DNA of 64,000 nt, taken from contig JACVTC010000004.1 of the NCBI GenBank assembly GCA_016946835.1, positions 650,001 through 714,000 of the forward strand. Reading direction: 5' to 3'. Below, piece by piece: positions 50,420 through 61,383 of the stretch. The notes beneath the pieces are model-generated. The model made no database searches and was not told the DNA's origin. It worked only from the letters and a program-made list of their open reading frames with translations. Each line of letters begins with the position of its first letter. Within the stretch, counting starts at the first letter, position 1. This DNA comes from Neocallimastix lanati (nom. inval.) (lineage: Eukaryota > Neocallimastigomycota > Neocallimastigomycetes > Neocallimastigales > Neocallimastigaceae). The position numbers and the translations under genes were made by a program.

Positions 50420-50685
50420 TATTGTGGCGTTGCTAATAGAAATATACTTTTCTTATTAGTAACTAATTAACAAAGTATCTCAGCATAGACAAGCCGTATT
50501 GATTCTCACCAGGGGTATATTAGGCAGTAATAATAAGATCCTGAAGCACGTGACGGAACATAGATCGTGTGAATAAGGTGACGGAACCATTATTATTGTG
50601 CGAAAGACCCTAATCAATACGTCTATTATAGTTACTTTGGTCGGAATTAGTTCTAATAATAACAATACCACAATAATTATCATTA
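50420..50685 (+). other. G+C-richer structured leader segment of the LTR element
   Basis: It lies between PBS and gag, set off by A-runs on both sides. It shows a long-range inverted repeat, CGTATTGATT (50495-50504) against AATCAATACG (50612-50621), with further pairing inside (GGGGT/ACCCT; TAATAATA/TATTATTG) and a repeated GTGACGGAAC motif. The ends are weakly inverted too (ATTATTGTGG at 50418 against CCACAATAATT near 50668). It could be a packaging, dimerisation or translation-control RNA structure, or a nested MITE. Confidence 0.5.
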
Positions 50686-50831
50686 AATAAATTTTAAAAA
50701 AAAAATTGTGAAAATATTGAATTTTAAAAATAGAAATATTATTCTAAACTTAAAATATAATAAATTTACATAAAGTATTATTAAATCACCTGACTATAAA
50801 TAGTCTATATTAAATTATAGTGAATTATTAT

Positions 50832-50884
<53 letters not shown>

Positions 50885-50962
50885 TAAACTTTAATAAATA
50901 TTAAATTGATTTCCATTGAAGAAATTTTGGAAAAACTTATTGAAATACGTAAAATCAAAAAA

Positions 50963-52288
50963 ATGTCCGATTTCAATGAGGCTATGCTCTTACAACAACG
51001 CTTCATGTCCTTGCAAGCCATAATTAATGTTACAGACAAGGAACATGATGTAGAGCGTTGGTACGACCAATTCGTAACATGGATTAGAATGCAAAAAATA
51101 ACTAATTCTACCGATATTTACGATTGGTGCCGTATGAAAGTTCAAGGTCAAGGTTCCAAAAATATCCAAGCATTAGTAACTAAGGATGCTAGCGGACGCT
51201 TAGTTTATCCTACTCTTGAGCAAATGAGAGATGCATTGCTAAAAACGTACAAATTAGAAAAAGATCCTGATGATATTATTAACGAAATAAAATCTATGAA
51301 GATTAATAAACAAGAAGATGTAAAAGAATTCAATCAGAAGTACCTGAAATTATATAATGATTTAAATGATGAATACAAATTAAGAATTACTTCTTATGAC
51401 TATTTAGATGCAATAATTAGTAAACCTGCTGTGTGGCGTAGTGTAAAATCGGAAATTAAAAATAAGAAAATTACGCTATCAGAAGCTATGGAAGCTGTAG
51501 AATTTTATGACAAAATGGAGAATGAATTAAAATTGAAAACTCAGAATAATAATAAAAATTCCAATTATAATAGATCCTCTAATTATAATAATCAAAGTGG
51601 TTATAATAATAATAATAATAATAATCATAATAATTCTAATTTTAATAATAAACACAAAGTTTCTTTTTGCAAATTTTGTCACGAGAAAGGACATTCAATC
51701 TCCGACTGTTCAGGTTATGCTAAATTCCAATACTTTAAATATATGGATTCTAAGATGAATAACGATTTTAATAATTTCAATCCTAATTTAAACAATTTTA
51801 ATAACTTTCCTAGTAATAATTTTAATAATTCTAATAATAATAATAATAATAATTTTAATTTAAATAATCCAAATTGGAACGGAAATAATAATAGAAATAA
51901 TGGTCACAAGAACAGTAATAAACATAATAAATTTAATGGCTTTACTTATTTAAATAATCAAAATTTTAATAATCAAAATTTTAATAATCAAAATTTTAAT
52001 AATCAAAATTTTAATAATAATCAGCCATTCTATAACCAAAGTTATAATAATAATCCAAATTATAGTAATAATCAAAATTTTAATAATCAGCCTCTTAATA
52101 ATTATAATTTCTATAATCAGCCACTTAACAATCAAAATTTTAATAATAATCAAAATTTTAATAATAATCAAAATTTTAATGGAAACCTTAATTACTATAA
52201 TTCTCAATTTTATAATCCCGATTTTAATAACTATTGTAATAGCGATAGTAATGAAGAAAACTCCGAAGAAACTAGTTCTTTAAACTAG
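50963..52288 (+). CDS. gag: Retrotransposon Gag with zinc knuckle
   Basis: The first ATG is at 50963 (441 aa). The frame is open 57 nt further upstream but without ATG. The N-terminal 190 residues look like a Ty3-type capsid (DVERWYDQFVTWIRM, VYPTLEQMRDALLKTYKLEK, DVKEFNQKYLKLYNDL). At 236-249 lies the CCHC knuckle CKFCHEKGHSISDC (C-X2-C-X4-H-X4-C), which binds RNA. The tail is Asn-rich with repeated NNQNF units. The stop TAG at 52286 directly follows a frameshift heptamer. The protein should form the particle that packages the element's RNA. Confidence 0.92.
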   Translation: MSDFNEAMLLQQRFMSLQAIINVTDKEHDVERWYDQFVTWIRMQKITNSTDIYDWCRMKVQGQGSKNIQALVTKDASGRLVYPTLEQMRDALLKTYKLEKDPDDIINEIKSMKINKQEDVKEFNQKYLKLYNDLNDEYKLRITSYDYLDAIISKPAVWRSVKSEIKNKKITLSEAMEAVEFYDKMENELKLKTQNNNKNSNYNRSSNYNNQSGYNNNNNNNHNNSNFNNKHKVSFCKFCHEKGHSISDCSGYAKFQYFKYMDSKMNNDFNNFNPNLNNFNNFPSNNFNNSNNNNNNNFNLNNPNWNGNNNRNNGHKNSNKHNKFNGFTYLNNQNFNNQNFNNQNFNNQNFNNNQPFYNQSYNNNPNYSNNQNFNNQPLNNYNFYNQPLNNQNFNNNQNFNNNQNFNGNLNYYNSQFYNPDFNNYCNSDSNEENSEETSSLN

Positions 52289-52312
52289 CTATGGGGAGTT
52301 TGTACTCTCCCC
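52279..52312 (+). promoter_or_regulatory. Programmed -1 ribosomal frameshift signal (gag-pro)
   Basis: Slippery heptamer T_TTA_AAC at 52279-52285 in the gag frame, exactly of the X_XXY_YYZ form. The gag stop TAG follows at once. After a 7-nt spacer comes a stem GGGGAG (52293-52298) / CTCCCC (52307-52312) with an 8-nt loop. Slipping back by one base enters the frame of the downstream protease, which is open from 52276. All three canonical parts of a -1 signal are present with normal spacing. Confidence 0.88.
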
Positions 52313-54855
52313 TTAAACAAAGTACATATTACAATAAATTCTATGTGGACGCTATTAAAAGAAAAAGTTCAACATTTGAACCAGGAACTCCGATTAGAAA
52401 AACAAAAACAAATACTACTGATAAAAATACTGTCAAAATGACTGAAGTAGTTAATAACAATCAAATAAGTTCTGACTGGGAAGTTTCTGATAGAAATATA
52501 ATAAAACCTCATATACGTAAGCGTCCCACTGATAAAACTCTTAATAACTCTATTAATAATAATGTTGAAAATACAATTATTAATAATTCAAATATTAATT
52601 CATATAAAATAAATAATAATTCAAATAATTTAAATACTTATAATTCTAATAACTCAAATAATTCTAATCTTAATAATACTAGTAAATCTAATGAAAATAA
52701 TAATATTTCTAATAAAAATAATAATATTCCCAATAAAAATAATAATAATTCCAATAAAAATAATTATATTTCTAATAACAACTCTGAAAATAATTCAATT
52801 AATACTAATAAAAATTCAAATATTTTAAATAATAATAATTCTAATAAATTAAACTATAATTCTAATACTAATTTAATTAATGATGCTAACAAAATTTCCG
52901 ATAATAATAATTCTATAAAAATGAATACTAATGAAGAAGGTTTATTAATTAATTCTAATAATAATGAAAATTCTTTTAATAATAATTCTAGTTATTTTAA
53001 TAATAAAATTATAATTGATAATAAATTTAATAATCTTAAAAATACTAATAATGATACTTTAAATAATTATTCTAATTCTAATCAAAAATTAAATAACTTA
53101 AATTATTCTACTGATGATTTTAATCCTAATGATCTTAATAATTTTAATAAAAATTTAATTAATCCAAAAGAATTAAAAGTTAGGACCAATAAAAAGAAAG
53201 TCCGATTTAATATTAAAGATCCTCCTGATTCACGTGACCATGATGACGATACTAATAATAATAATAATAATGAAAAGATAGAAAAACATATATTATTAGC
53301 TAATAAATATTTCATCGAACCTTATAATTTGTCTAAAGATTTAGCAAACACTAAATGTGATATTACATATGCCCAATTATTAGATATTTCTCCCAAAGCA
53401 AGATCTGAATTAATTAAAAATTTAAAATTAGAAAAATTAAAAATTTCTAATACAATGAATATAGATGAAAACTTTATTTATAACTCTGAATATAATGAAA
53501 TCAAAAATAATAATAATTTTAAAGAAGACGACTTAGGTATTGTCCTAGCCTCTGTCGATAATATTAAAAATAAATTACTTGTAGATTCAGGTAGTAATTT
53601 GAATCTCATTTCTGTTGATTATTTTAATTCTCTACCTGGTCAATATGAAACGGTAGGTGTTTGTCATGGTCGTATCTGCGAAGCTTTAGGTGATGACACA
53701 GTCACTGACGCCATAGTTATCCGTTTAAATGTTCTTATTAATACTTATTCTTTTTCTGCAAACTTTTGTGTTATTGATCATAATACTAATTATTTTGATT
53801 TGCTAATTGGTCTTAAAACTATAGCTGATAATTATTTATTTATTCATCCTATGGCTAAAACTTTATGTCGTTTTACTTCCTATGATTCTTTTGATATTAT
53901 TACACCTTTATTAGAAAATCAGGAAGCCGAATTAATTAGTTGTTTTGTTAAATATATTAATCCTAGTAAATTAATTAATACTTTAAATTATAATGATAAT
54001 ATTAATAATAATAAATCTAATAATTTTACTACGGATACAAGAAATAAGAAATTAAAAGAGTCAAATACGCCACATATTAAAACATCAAATAATAAAAAAA
54101 TTTCAAGTCTAAAAATTAAGAAAAATTTTAATTTCAAAAATTTCATATTTCAAAAATTGCGGGAAAAATGGTGGTATATAGACAATTTGAAATTTTCAAA
54201 AATTTCTAATCTTTTTAATGACAATATGGATTCCAATAAATTACAATATAATCCAAATATATGGCTCAATATAAATTTCAATAAATTAAAATTAAATCAG
54301 AATAAATTAAAATTAAATCAGAATAAATTAAAAATATTTTTGATTCAGTTACTTCAATTAAAAAGAAATATAAATAAATATTATTCTAATATATTAGTTA
54401 ATATAAATTCCTATATATTACAATATAACCAAGGTAATTCTTCTATGTACGAAAAACATAATTTTAATGATCTATGTCAATTAAAGAAACAAATAAATCA
54501 ATTGAAAATTAATACAATAAAACATATTGATAATATACTAGACAATAAAAGTCAAGAATATAATAATATTACTTATAAAATATATTCTATTAATACTATT
54601 AATCCTAATAATATTAATAATAATAATATTATTGAAGAAAATGGAAATAATAATGAAATTATTGATGAAGAAAATTTAAATCATACTGAATTTATGCAAA
54701 AAGTCATTAATGATCCTTATTTTGTAGAATCAGTTGAAGTTACAGGAAAACAATTTAATACAGTAAAATTAGTAAATCCAAATACAAAACTACCTTTGGA
54801 AAGACCAGTACATATTAAAAATATAATAAAATTTAATTCAACAACTATACCATAG
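52291..54855 (+). CDS. pro: Retrotransposon protease (Pro) in -1 frame, no polymerase
   Basis: The frame is open from 52276 to 54855, in the -1 phase relative to gag. An ATG is available at 52291 (854 aa), but expression as a Gag-Pro fusion by frameshifting is more likely. Residues 1-330 are Asn-rich linker. A retropepsin follows: LLVDSGSNLNLIS with the catalytic Asp at about 432, a flap-like region with glycines, and FDLLIGLKTI as the second conserved strand. The C-terminal 300 residues are basic and helical, without any reverse transcriptase, RNase H or integrase motif. In one protein chain the single DSG means the enzyme must dimerise. Confidence 0.88.
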   Translation: MGSLYSPLKQSTYYNKFYVDAIKRKSSTFEPGTPIRKTKTNTTDKNTVKMTEVVNNNQISSDWEVSDRNIIKPHIRKRPTDKTLNNSINNNVENTIINNSNINSYKINNNSNNLNTYNSNNSNNSNLNNTSKSNENNNISNKNNNIPNKNNNNSNKNNYISNNNSENNSINTNKNSNILNNNNSNKLNYNSNTNLINDANKISDNNNSIKMNTNEEGLLINSNNNENSFNNNSSYFNNKIIIDNKFNNLKNTNNDTLNNYSNSNQKLNNLNYSTDDFNPNDLNNFNKNLINPKELKVRTNKKKVRFNIKDPPDSRDHDDDTNNNNNNEKIEKHILLANKYFIEPYNLSKDLANTKCDITYAQLLDISPKARSELIKNLKLEKLKISNTMNIDENFIYNSEYNEIKNNNNFKEDDLGIVLASVDNIKNKLLVDSGSNLNLISVDYFNSLPGQYETVGVCHGRICEALGDDTVTDAIVIRLNVLINTYSFSANFCVIDHNTNYFDLLIGLKTIADNYLFIHPMAKTLCRFTSYDSFDIITPLLENQEAELISCFVKYINPSKLINTLNYNDNINNNKSNNFTTDTRNKKLKESNTPHIKTSNNKKISSLKIKKNFNFKNFIFQKLREKWWYIDNLKFSKISNLFNDNMDSNKLQYNPNIWLNINFNKLKLNQNKLKLNQNKLKIFLIQLLQLKRNINKYYSNILVNINSYILQYNQGNSSMYEKHNFNDLCQLKKQINQLKINTIKHIDNILDNKSQEYNNITYKIYSINTINPNNINNNNIIEENGNNNEIIDEENLNHTEFMQKVINDPYFVESVEVTGKQFNTVKLVNPNTKLPLERPVHIKNIIKFNSTTIP

Positions 54856-54863
54856 TTGTAACT

Positions 54864-54877
54864 AAAGAAGGGACGAA
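54864..54877 (+). promoter_or_regulatory. Putative polypurine tract
   Basis: AAAGAAGGGACGAA immediately before the right LTR, in the place where plus-strand priming occurs. It is short and has one C. Confidence 0.55.
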
Positions 54878-55598
54878 TGATATAAAACGCAAATAAAAAC
54901 TTTAATTATTAATAAATTATTTTATTAATCATTACATAAAAATAAATTAATAAATCATTTGCAAATTCGTGACATAAATAAAACGTGATCGAAAATAACG
55001 TGAGAAAATTAAAATTATGTAAAAACATAATTTTATGAAAGAACATAAAAATTAATGTAAACATAAAATTTATTACATAAATTTTATGTTATGTTAAAAA
55101 TGAAATAATTTATAAATTTCTTTTTATTATTTTTATTATTTTTATATTTAATATTTTATTTTATTATATTTTTAATTATTTTAATAATTATTATTTTATA
55201 TTAATATTTTATTAATTATAATAAATTTATATTTTTATTAATATTTTATGAATATTTTATATTTTATTTTATACTTTTATATTAAATACTTTAAATACTT
55301 AATAGTTACTCTAAGAGAATTAATTAATTAAATAGTTTATTATGAATTTCAAATATAAAAACAAGAATAATTCTTTATAATTATTCTTTGCAGCAATATT
55401 TTATGCCAATTTACTTCATACAATACTTAATTTATATTATATAATTACTTTTATATTTACAATGAATAATTAAATAAATGTAACAAATAAGTTTTATAAT
55501 TACTTTTAAATAATAAATAAATAAAATTTTATAATTAAATAACAATTTTATAAAACTTCTCCCAACAAGAGAACTTGAACCAAAGGCGTACTTTATTA
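54878..55598 (+). repeat. Right LTR, 721 bp
   Basis: Almost identical to the left LTR. The hairpin loop at 55072-55078 reads ATTACAT where the left LTR has its reverse complement ATGTAAT. Confidence 0.93.
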
Positions 55599-55602
55599 CC
55601 TT

Positions 55603-56443
55603 TATTTTTTTTTTTTTTATAAAATTATTAATATTTAAAATTTTATATTCTAAAAAAGTTAATTTTCCAAAATTAATACAAATAAATATTTGTGTAACAT
55701 TTATTAAAAAAATATTTTAATGGTATATATAAAAATAGAAATTTTTTTTATTAAAAATACGCCACGTTTATTTATTTTTTTTTTTGAAGAATAACAAAAT
55801 ACAGATAAATTTTTTGTTCTGATTTATCTTTATACTTAATATAACAAAGAAAAAAAAAAAGAGTTTTTATTGGATCTCTGATATTAAAGCTTGTATATTA
55901 AGCAGAAATGAATAAGCATTTTCAATGCTTTATAAATATAAAAAATATAATAATAATTTATTATATGAAATACTTTTTTTTTAAGATATTAACATTTTTT
56001 TTATTATCTTAAAAGTAGACATTTAAACTATTTGATTAATAATAGATTATTATTTATTTATTTATTAATTTATTATATATTGTTTTATAATTAATATTAC
56101 CTTAATATTATTAAGGTATATTTATTTACAATTGCTCCATGTTAAATTAAAGATTGTTACTATTTTTTTTGGTTTTTATTCTTTGATCTATAATATCAAA
56201 AAAAAAAAAAAAAAAAATTAATCATATTTTCCTTAAATATAAAAATATAACTAATTTCAAAAGGACATGATCATTCTTCAAAATTATAATATTTTTATTT
56301 TTATTTTTATTGCATTTTATTTTATTTTCATTTTTATTCCATTTTGTTTGTTATATTTGAAATATTATATAATAATTTTATTGGTAATAATTTTTTTTTG
56401 TAATAACTTTTTTTTATTAAAATTAAAATAATAATACTCTTTT

Positions 56444-56492
<49 letters not shown>

Positions 56493-56751
56493 CATGATGA
56501 ATCAAGATTTTCATTTTTTGGGATTGGAAACACAAATTTAAACATAATTTTAATTCCTATTTATTATATAAAAAAAAAAAAAAAAAAAATTAATATTATA
56601 AAATTAAATTATAATTTCAAATTTTTTTTAAAAAAAAAAAGAAAATAAATTTTTTATTATATTGATTATTGATTTACTTTTAAAATAATTTAATATTAAG
56701 TAGTGCTTGAATAATTAATTAGTTACTTTTATTTTAATTTTGTTTCATATT

Positions 56752-56794
<43 letters not shown>

Positions 56795-56960
56795 TTATTA
56801 TTATTATTATTATTTTTTTTACAGTCATTTTTAAGTGAGGAATTCCATCTTCATATGTATATTTATATTATTAATTTTATCTAGTTATAATGAACTAATT
56901 TTTTTCTTTAAATATTAATATGTTTTATTAGATAATAGTAATTATTCTTTATTTCTTAAT

Positions 56961-57002
<42 letters not shown>

Positions 57003-57372
57003 GTGTAATTTAACAATTTATTATAAATAACTAAATAAATAACGAACTAATAAACAAACAAAATAACTAACTAACTAAATAATAAACAAATAAATAAACA
57101 AACAAACAAATAAATAAATAAATTAATTTTATTTTTATTTTATATTTTATTTTATTTTATTTTATTTTATTATATATATTTTTTAATTTTTTTTTTTTTT
57201 TTTTTTCTTTTGTTATTTTTAAAATTTATTTTATTTTATTTTATTATATTATATTATATTATTATTATTATTATTATTATTTTTTTCTATTCATTTCATT
57301 GAATAACTTTTTTTTCATATTTTTATTTTTATATTTATATTATTTATATTCTTATCATTATTCTTATTATTT
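55603..57372. other. AT-rich spacer
   Basis: T-runs (56448-56492, 56964-56999), (TTTA)n at about 56755-56800 and mixed AAAC/AAAT repeats at 57040-57120. No gene seen; includes the presenilin 3' flank. Confidence 0.5.
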
Positions 57373-57724
57373 TTATAAATAAACAAATCCACAACCATTG
57401 TCTATCTTAATTTTAAGACCAGAATAGTTTTTCATGGTTCCTTCAATTTCTGGTATACGTGTTAAGAATTTCATTAATGAACCTAATATAGATGAACTAA
57501 ATATATAAAAGATAATACCAAGAACAATTGAAATTGGTAATGCCGGTAAAGCCTTTTGATAAATTGATAGTAAGAAAATGGTTAAGGTTAAACCGGTTAA
57601 TACAGCAATGGCACATGAAAAAGTTGTAATCCAATCGTGCATAGCTTTTAATATATAAATATATAAATATATAATTATATATAATATATTAATATTTTAC
57701 TAATGTTTAAATTTAATTTAAAAC

Positions 57725-57767
<43 letters not shown>

Positions 57768-58001
57768 TGATATTTTAATATTTTTATTTACCTGCTCTTG
57801 CAATTAATACACTGTAGAATACAAAATCACCTAAACCAAGTTTTAAGCCTTCTTCTTCATCATCATCATCATCATCATCATTGTCATTACTGTTATTATT
57901 ACTGTTATTATTATTTTGTTCATGATTAGAATTACGTCTACTTCTTGTTATATGACTACCTTGTTGACTATTGTTATTATTGGTTAAACTTTGTTGTTCT
58001 G

Positions 58002-58040
<39 letters not shown>

Positions 58041-58419
58041 CATTATTTTCTACTAATTGATTATTATTTTTATTTTGATTACTAATATCGCTTTTGGCAT
58101 CTTCATTTATTTCTATTCTATAATCTTCTTTATCCGCTATTTTACCTTTTATTTCTATATATATATATTTAAAAATTTTGAATTATATGATTTTATTATT
58201 AAAAATAAAATATAGATAGTTAATTATTATTTTTATATTCTTTCATTTATGTATATAAATAGGTTTATATTGATAAAACACATATATTCAAATGCACATT
58301 TAAGTAAATAAATAAATGAAAATGAAAATAAAAATAAAAATAAATAAAAATAGACACAAAAGAAAAAAAAAAAAGTTATAATAAATATAAAACAATAAGA
58401 AAGTTTAACAATAATAAAA

Positions 58420-58474
<55 letters not shown>

Positions 58475-58769
58475 ATGAATAATTAATTAATTAATTAAAA
58501 TTGAAAATTGTATTAGGGGGTAATATATTTTGTTTTATTTTTTTTTTTTCTTTTTTAAAGAAAAAAAATTATTACTTTGCTTAGTATCTATAAGTTCTTT
58601 TGTACTACACATTGAGGAAGCTTCACCTTCATCAAATTGTGTGCTTGGAATATGTGTTAATTCATGGAATTCGTACTTACCATCATTTTCATTATTTACT
58701 TTAATTCTAACATCCTTTGCCATCATCCATATCATTGCTATGATAATTATAATAATCATAATTAGTAAT

Positions 58770-58856
<87 letters not shown>

Positions 58857-59801
58857 TTGTAATAATAATATTATTTTAACAAAAAAAAAAAAAAAAAAAA
58901 AAAAAAGAATCATAAAAAAAAAAAACTATTAATTAGTATTAATAAATTATAATAATAATAATAATAATATATATTATTTTTATATTATATAATATTGTAC
59001 ATACTACTATAAACGAGGGCTTGTGGTATCATTTGCTTATTTGAATCTGAATGTTCAACTAACATTTTTAATGGACCAAATGGACATAAAACAGCAATTA
59101 AATCTAATCATAATATATTTTATTTTATTCATTATAATTAAAGTTAATTAGATAAAAAATAAATATATATATATATATATTATTATTTTTTAATAACATT
59201 TTAATATATTATTTACCCCAACATGCTAAAAGAGCTAATAAAATCCATGTTGTCCAATCAGCAAGATTAGTTAATGAAAAGGCCATTAAAGAACTCATTA
59301 ATATTAAATATCCTTGCTGTTAAATATTGAAAATAATATAATATTGATATAATATATATATATATATATATTTTAATATAAAATAAAATTCATACTTTAA
59401 AATATTTTACTATTGACCTAATTTTATTATATTATATTTTATTCTATATCTCTCCATATATTATTTAACAAAAAATAAAAATATATTTATACATAATTTC
59501 AAAATCTTTACTTGAATTTTAGGGGGACCTTTCCAAAATATTACTATTACACCAACAATACTTAGATTAAACATAAATATTATTAATGTTATCCAGTCAA
59601 TCGGTATATTATACGTATAAATTAAAATACTGCTTAAATTATAACCGAAAATACCAATAAGCATAAAAACAGTGAGAATAAATAAACCATATAATGCCTT
59701 TATATAAATATTTATTATAAATAATATCAAATAATATTATATAATGATAAATAAAAAAATTAAAATATTTCATATTAATTCATATAAATAATTATTCATA
59801 A

Positions 59802-59840
<39 letters not shown>

Positions 59841-60116
59841 AATAGTAAAAATAGTAATAATAATAATAATAATAATAGTTATAATAAATAATAAATAGTA
59901 ATCATAATAATCATAATAAATATAATTAATTACCTTTGTACAATTGAATTTAAATAAGAATAAAATTATAAATGTTGCCAAGACAATATTTCCTATAATT
60001 AGTCCTGCATTCATTAATGAATTTAATATTTGTTTATAGTTAAAACCACTACTGCCCGATCCATCAGATGAATCATTTTCTCCTCCAGTAATAATATTTA
60101 AATCAGTTGACGTTAT

Positions 60117-60168
<52 letters not shown>

Positions 60169-61383
60169 TTTTATTTCGTTTTATTTTGTTTTATTATGTT
60201 TTGATAATTTGATTTTTCGTAATAGATATATAAATATTATAAATATATATTTAATAAAAATTATATTAGTAAATTAAGAATAAAGATCAATAATAATAAT
60301 AAAACTGATTTTAATTAATTAAATAGCTATATAACTAATAAAGATATTATATTATTATTTCTGTATTTATGATATACTATATTATACTATAAATAAACAT
60401 TTTTTGAAAGAAAAGACCTTCATTATAATTATAAATTGTTTATTATGATGATTATAATTTTAAATATATATATATATATTTTGGATGAAATCTTACAAGG
60501 TGGTATCTACTTCTATAGTTAATTTTACCCATAATATAGACAAACAAATACAAAGAATAACTGGACGAATAATTAAACTAATTTCTTTAGCATAATATCG
60601 TAAGTTATCATACATTTCTTTCTTTTTTGTTTCGGCTTCTTTTAGTTTTTTTGCTTTAGCATTTTCACGTTGTTGTGCTAAATATTGTTGTTGTTGTTTA
60701 GGGTTTAGATGTTGATATTGAAATCTTACAATTTGTCGGTGTCGTTCATTTAATGAATTTTTTTGTTCGGGGTTTATTGTCTTTTGTTTATATAAATTTA
60801 ATAAATACTTATATTCACTTAATATTTTTGAATATTCTTCTTGACTTAAATTTTCTATTGGATTTAACAAAAGTTCTTTTTGCTTTTCTATATATTCATC
60901 TAATTCCTGTTTTAATTTTGGGTCTTCTGGTATCGTTTCTGGTATTGAAACTGCTTGATTATTTTGATTATTGACATTACTAGTACTAGCAGGTGTAACT
61001 TCAGAATCTGAATTTTGGTTTGTTATAGGATGATAATTTCTATATTCTATATGAGTTTCATGACTATTACTAGATATATTATTATGTACTGTGGAATTTT
61101 TATGATTATTTTCATCAATTTCTTGAATTTCCTGACTTGATGATTGCTATATATATATATATATATATATAGATTGATAAATAATAATCAAAATTAATAT
61201 TTTTTAGTATACTTTATTATCTTCTTCGTCTTATTATTTTATTATTGTTTTCAATATTCATTTAGATAAAGTGAATATTATTTTTATTTAGTAAAGAAAT
61301 TTTATTGGTAAATTAATATTCATTTAATCAAGTTAATTTACCTTTAATGCTTCATATTTTTTATTATCTGCTTTTTGACTCAT
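57373..61383 (-). CDS. Presenilin (gamma-secretase-type aspartyl protease)
   Basis: Nine exons: 61383-61342, 61146-60497, 60117-59934, 59697-59512, 59316-59217, 59103-59005, 58737-58576, 58154-57792, 57644-57373 (685 aa; human PS1 has 467). A long polar N-tail (about 200 aa) precedes the first span ([20 protein letters not shown]). Conserved segments follow in order: [72 protein letters not shown] with the first catalytic Asp at 388, PQALVYSTMIW, a hydrophilic loop with poly-Asn and poly-Asp, [15 protein letters not shown] with the second catalytic Asp at 584, and [10 protein letters not shown] with the PALP motif at 629-632. Presenilins cleave membrane-protein stubs inside the bilayer together with nicastrin, APH-1 and PEN-2. 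The Tyr of the usual YD motif is Trp here. Exon 3 has an A-rich acceptor and is the weakest junction. Confidence 0.95.
58767..58852. repeat. (AAT)n array in a presenilin intron
   Basis: About 28 units between presenilin exons 6 and 7; reads TTA on the coding strand, so it is intronic rather than poly-Asn coding. Confidence 0.85.

Larger units (their letters stand above)
49316..55598 (+). mobile_element. Complete LTR retrotransposon encoding only gag and protease
   Basis: Two direct terminal repeats of exactly 721 bp (49316-50036 and 54878-55598) flank 4.8 kb of internal DNA. A 4-bp target duplication CCTT lies just outside (49312-49315 and 55599-55602). The LTRs begin TG; the left ends CA and the right ends TA. 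Inside, in order: primer binding site, long structured leader, gag frame, a -1 frame with a retropepsin, a purine tract and the right LTR. No reverse transcriptase, RNase H or integrase is present and only 22 nt separate the second stop codon from the right LTR, so the element must borrow polymerase functions. The near-identity of the LTRs means recent insertion. Confidence 0.93.

Noticed and set aside
49870-50683. Small minus-strand frames within the LTR and leader
   Set aside because: They overlap LTR, PBS and structured leader, lack conserved motifs and are antisense to the element.
53103-53315. Minus-strand frame inside pro
   Set aside because: Antisense shadow of the Asn-rich linker; no motif.
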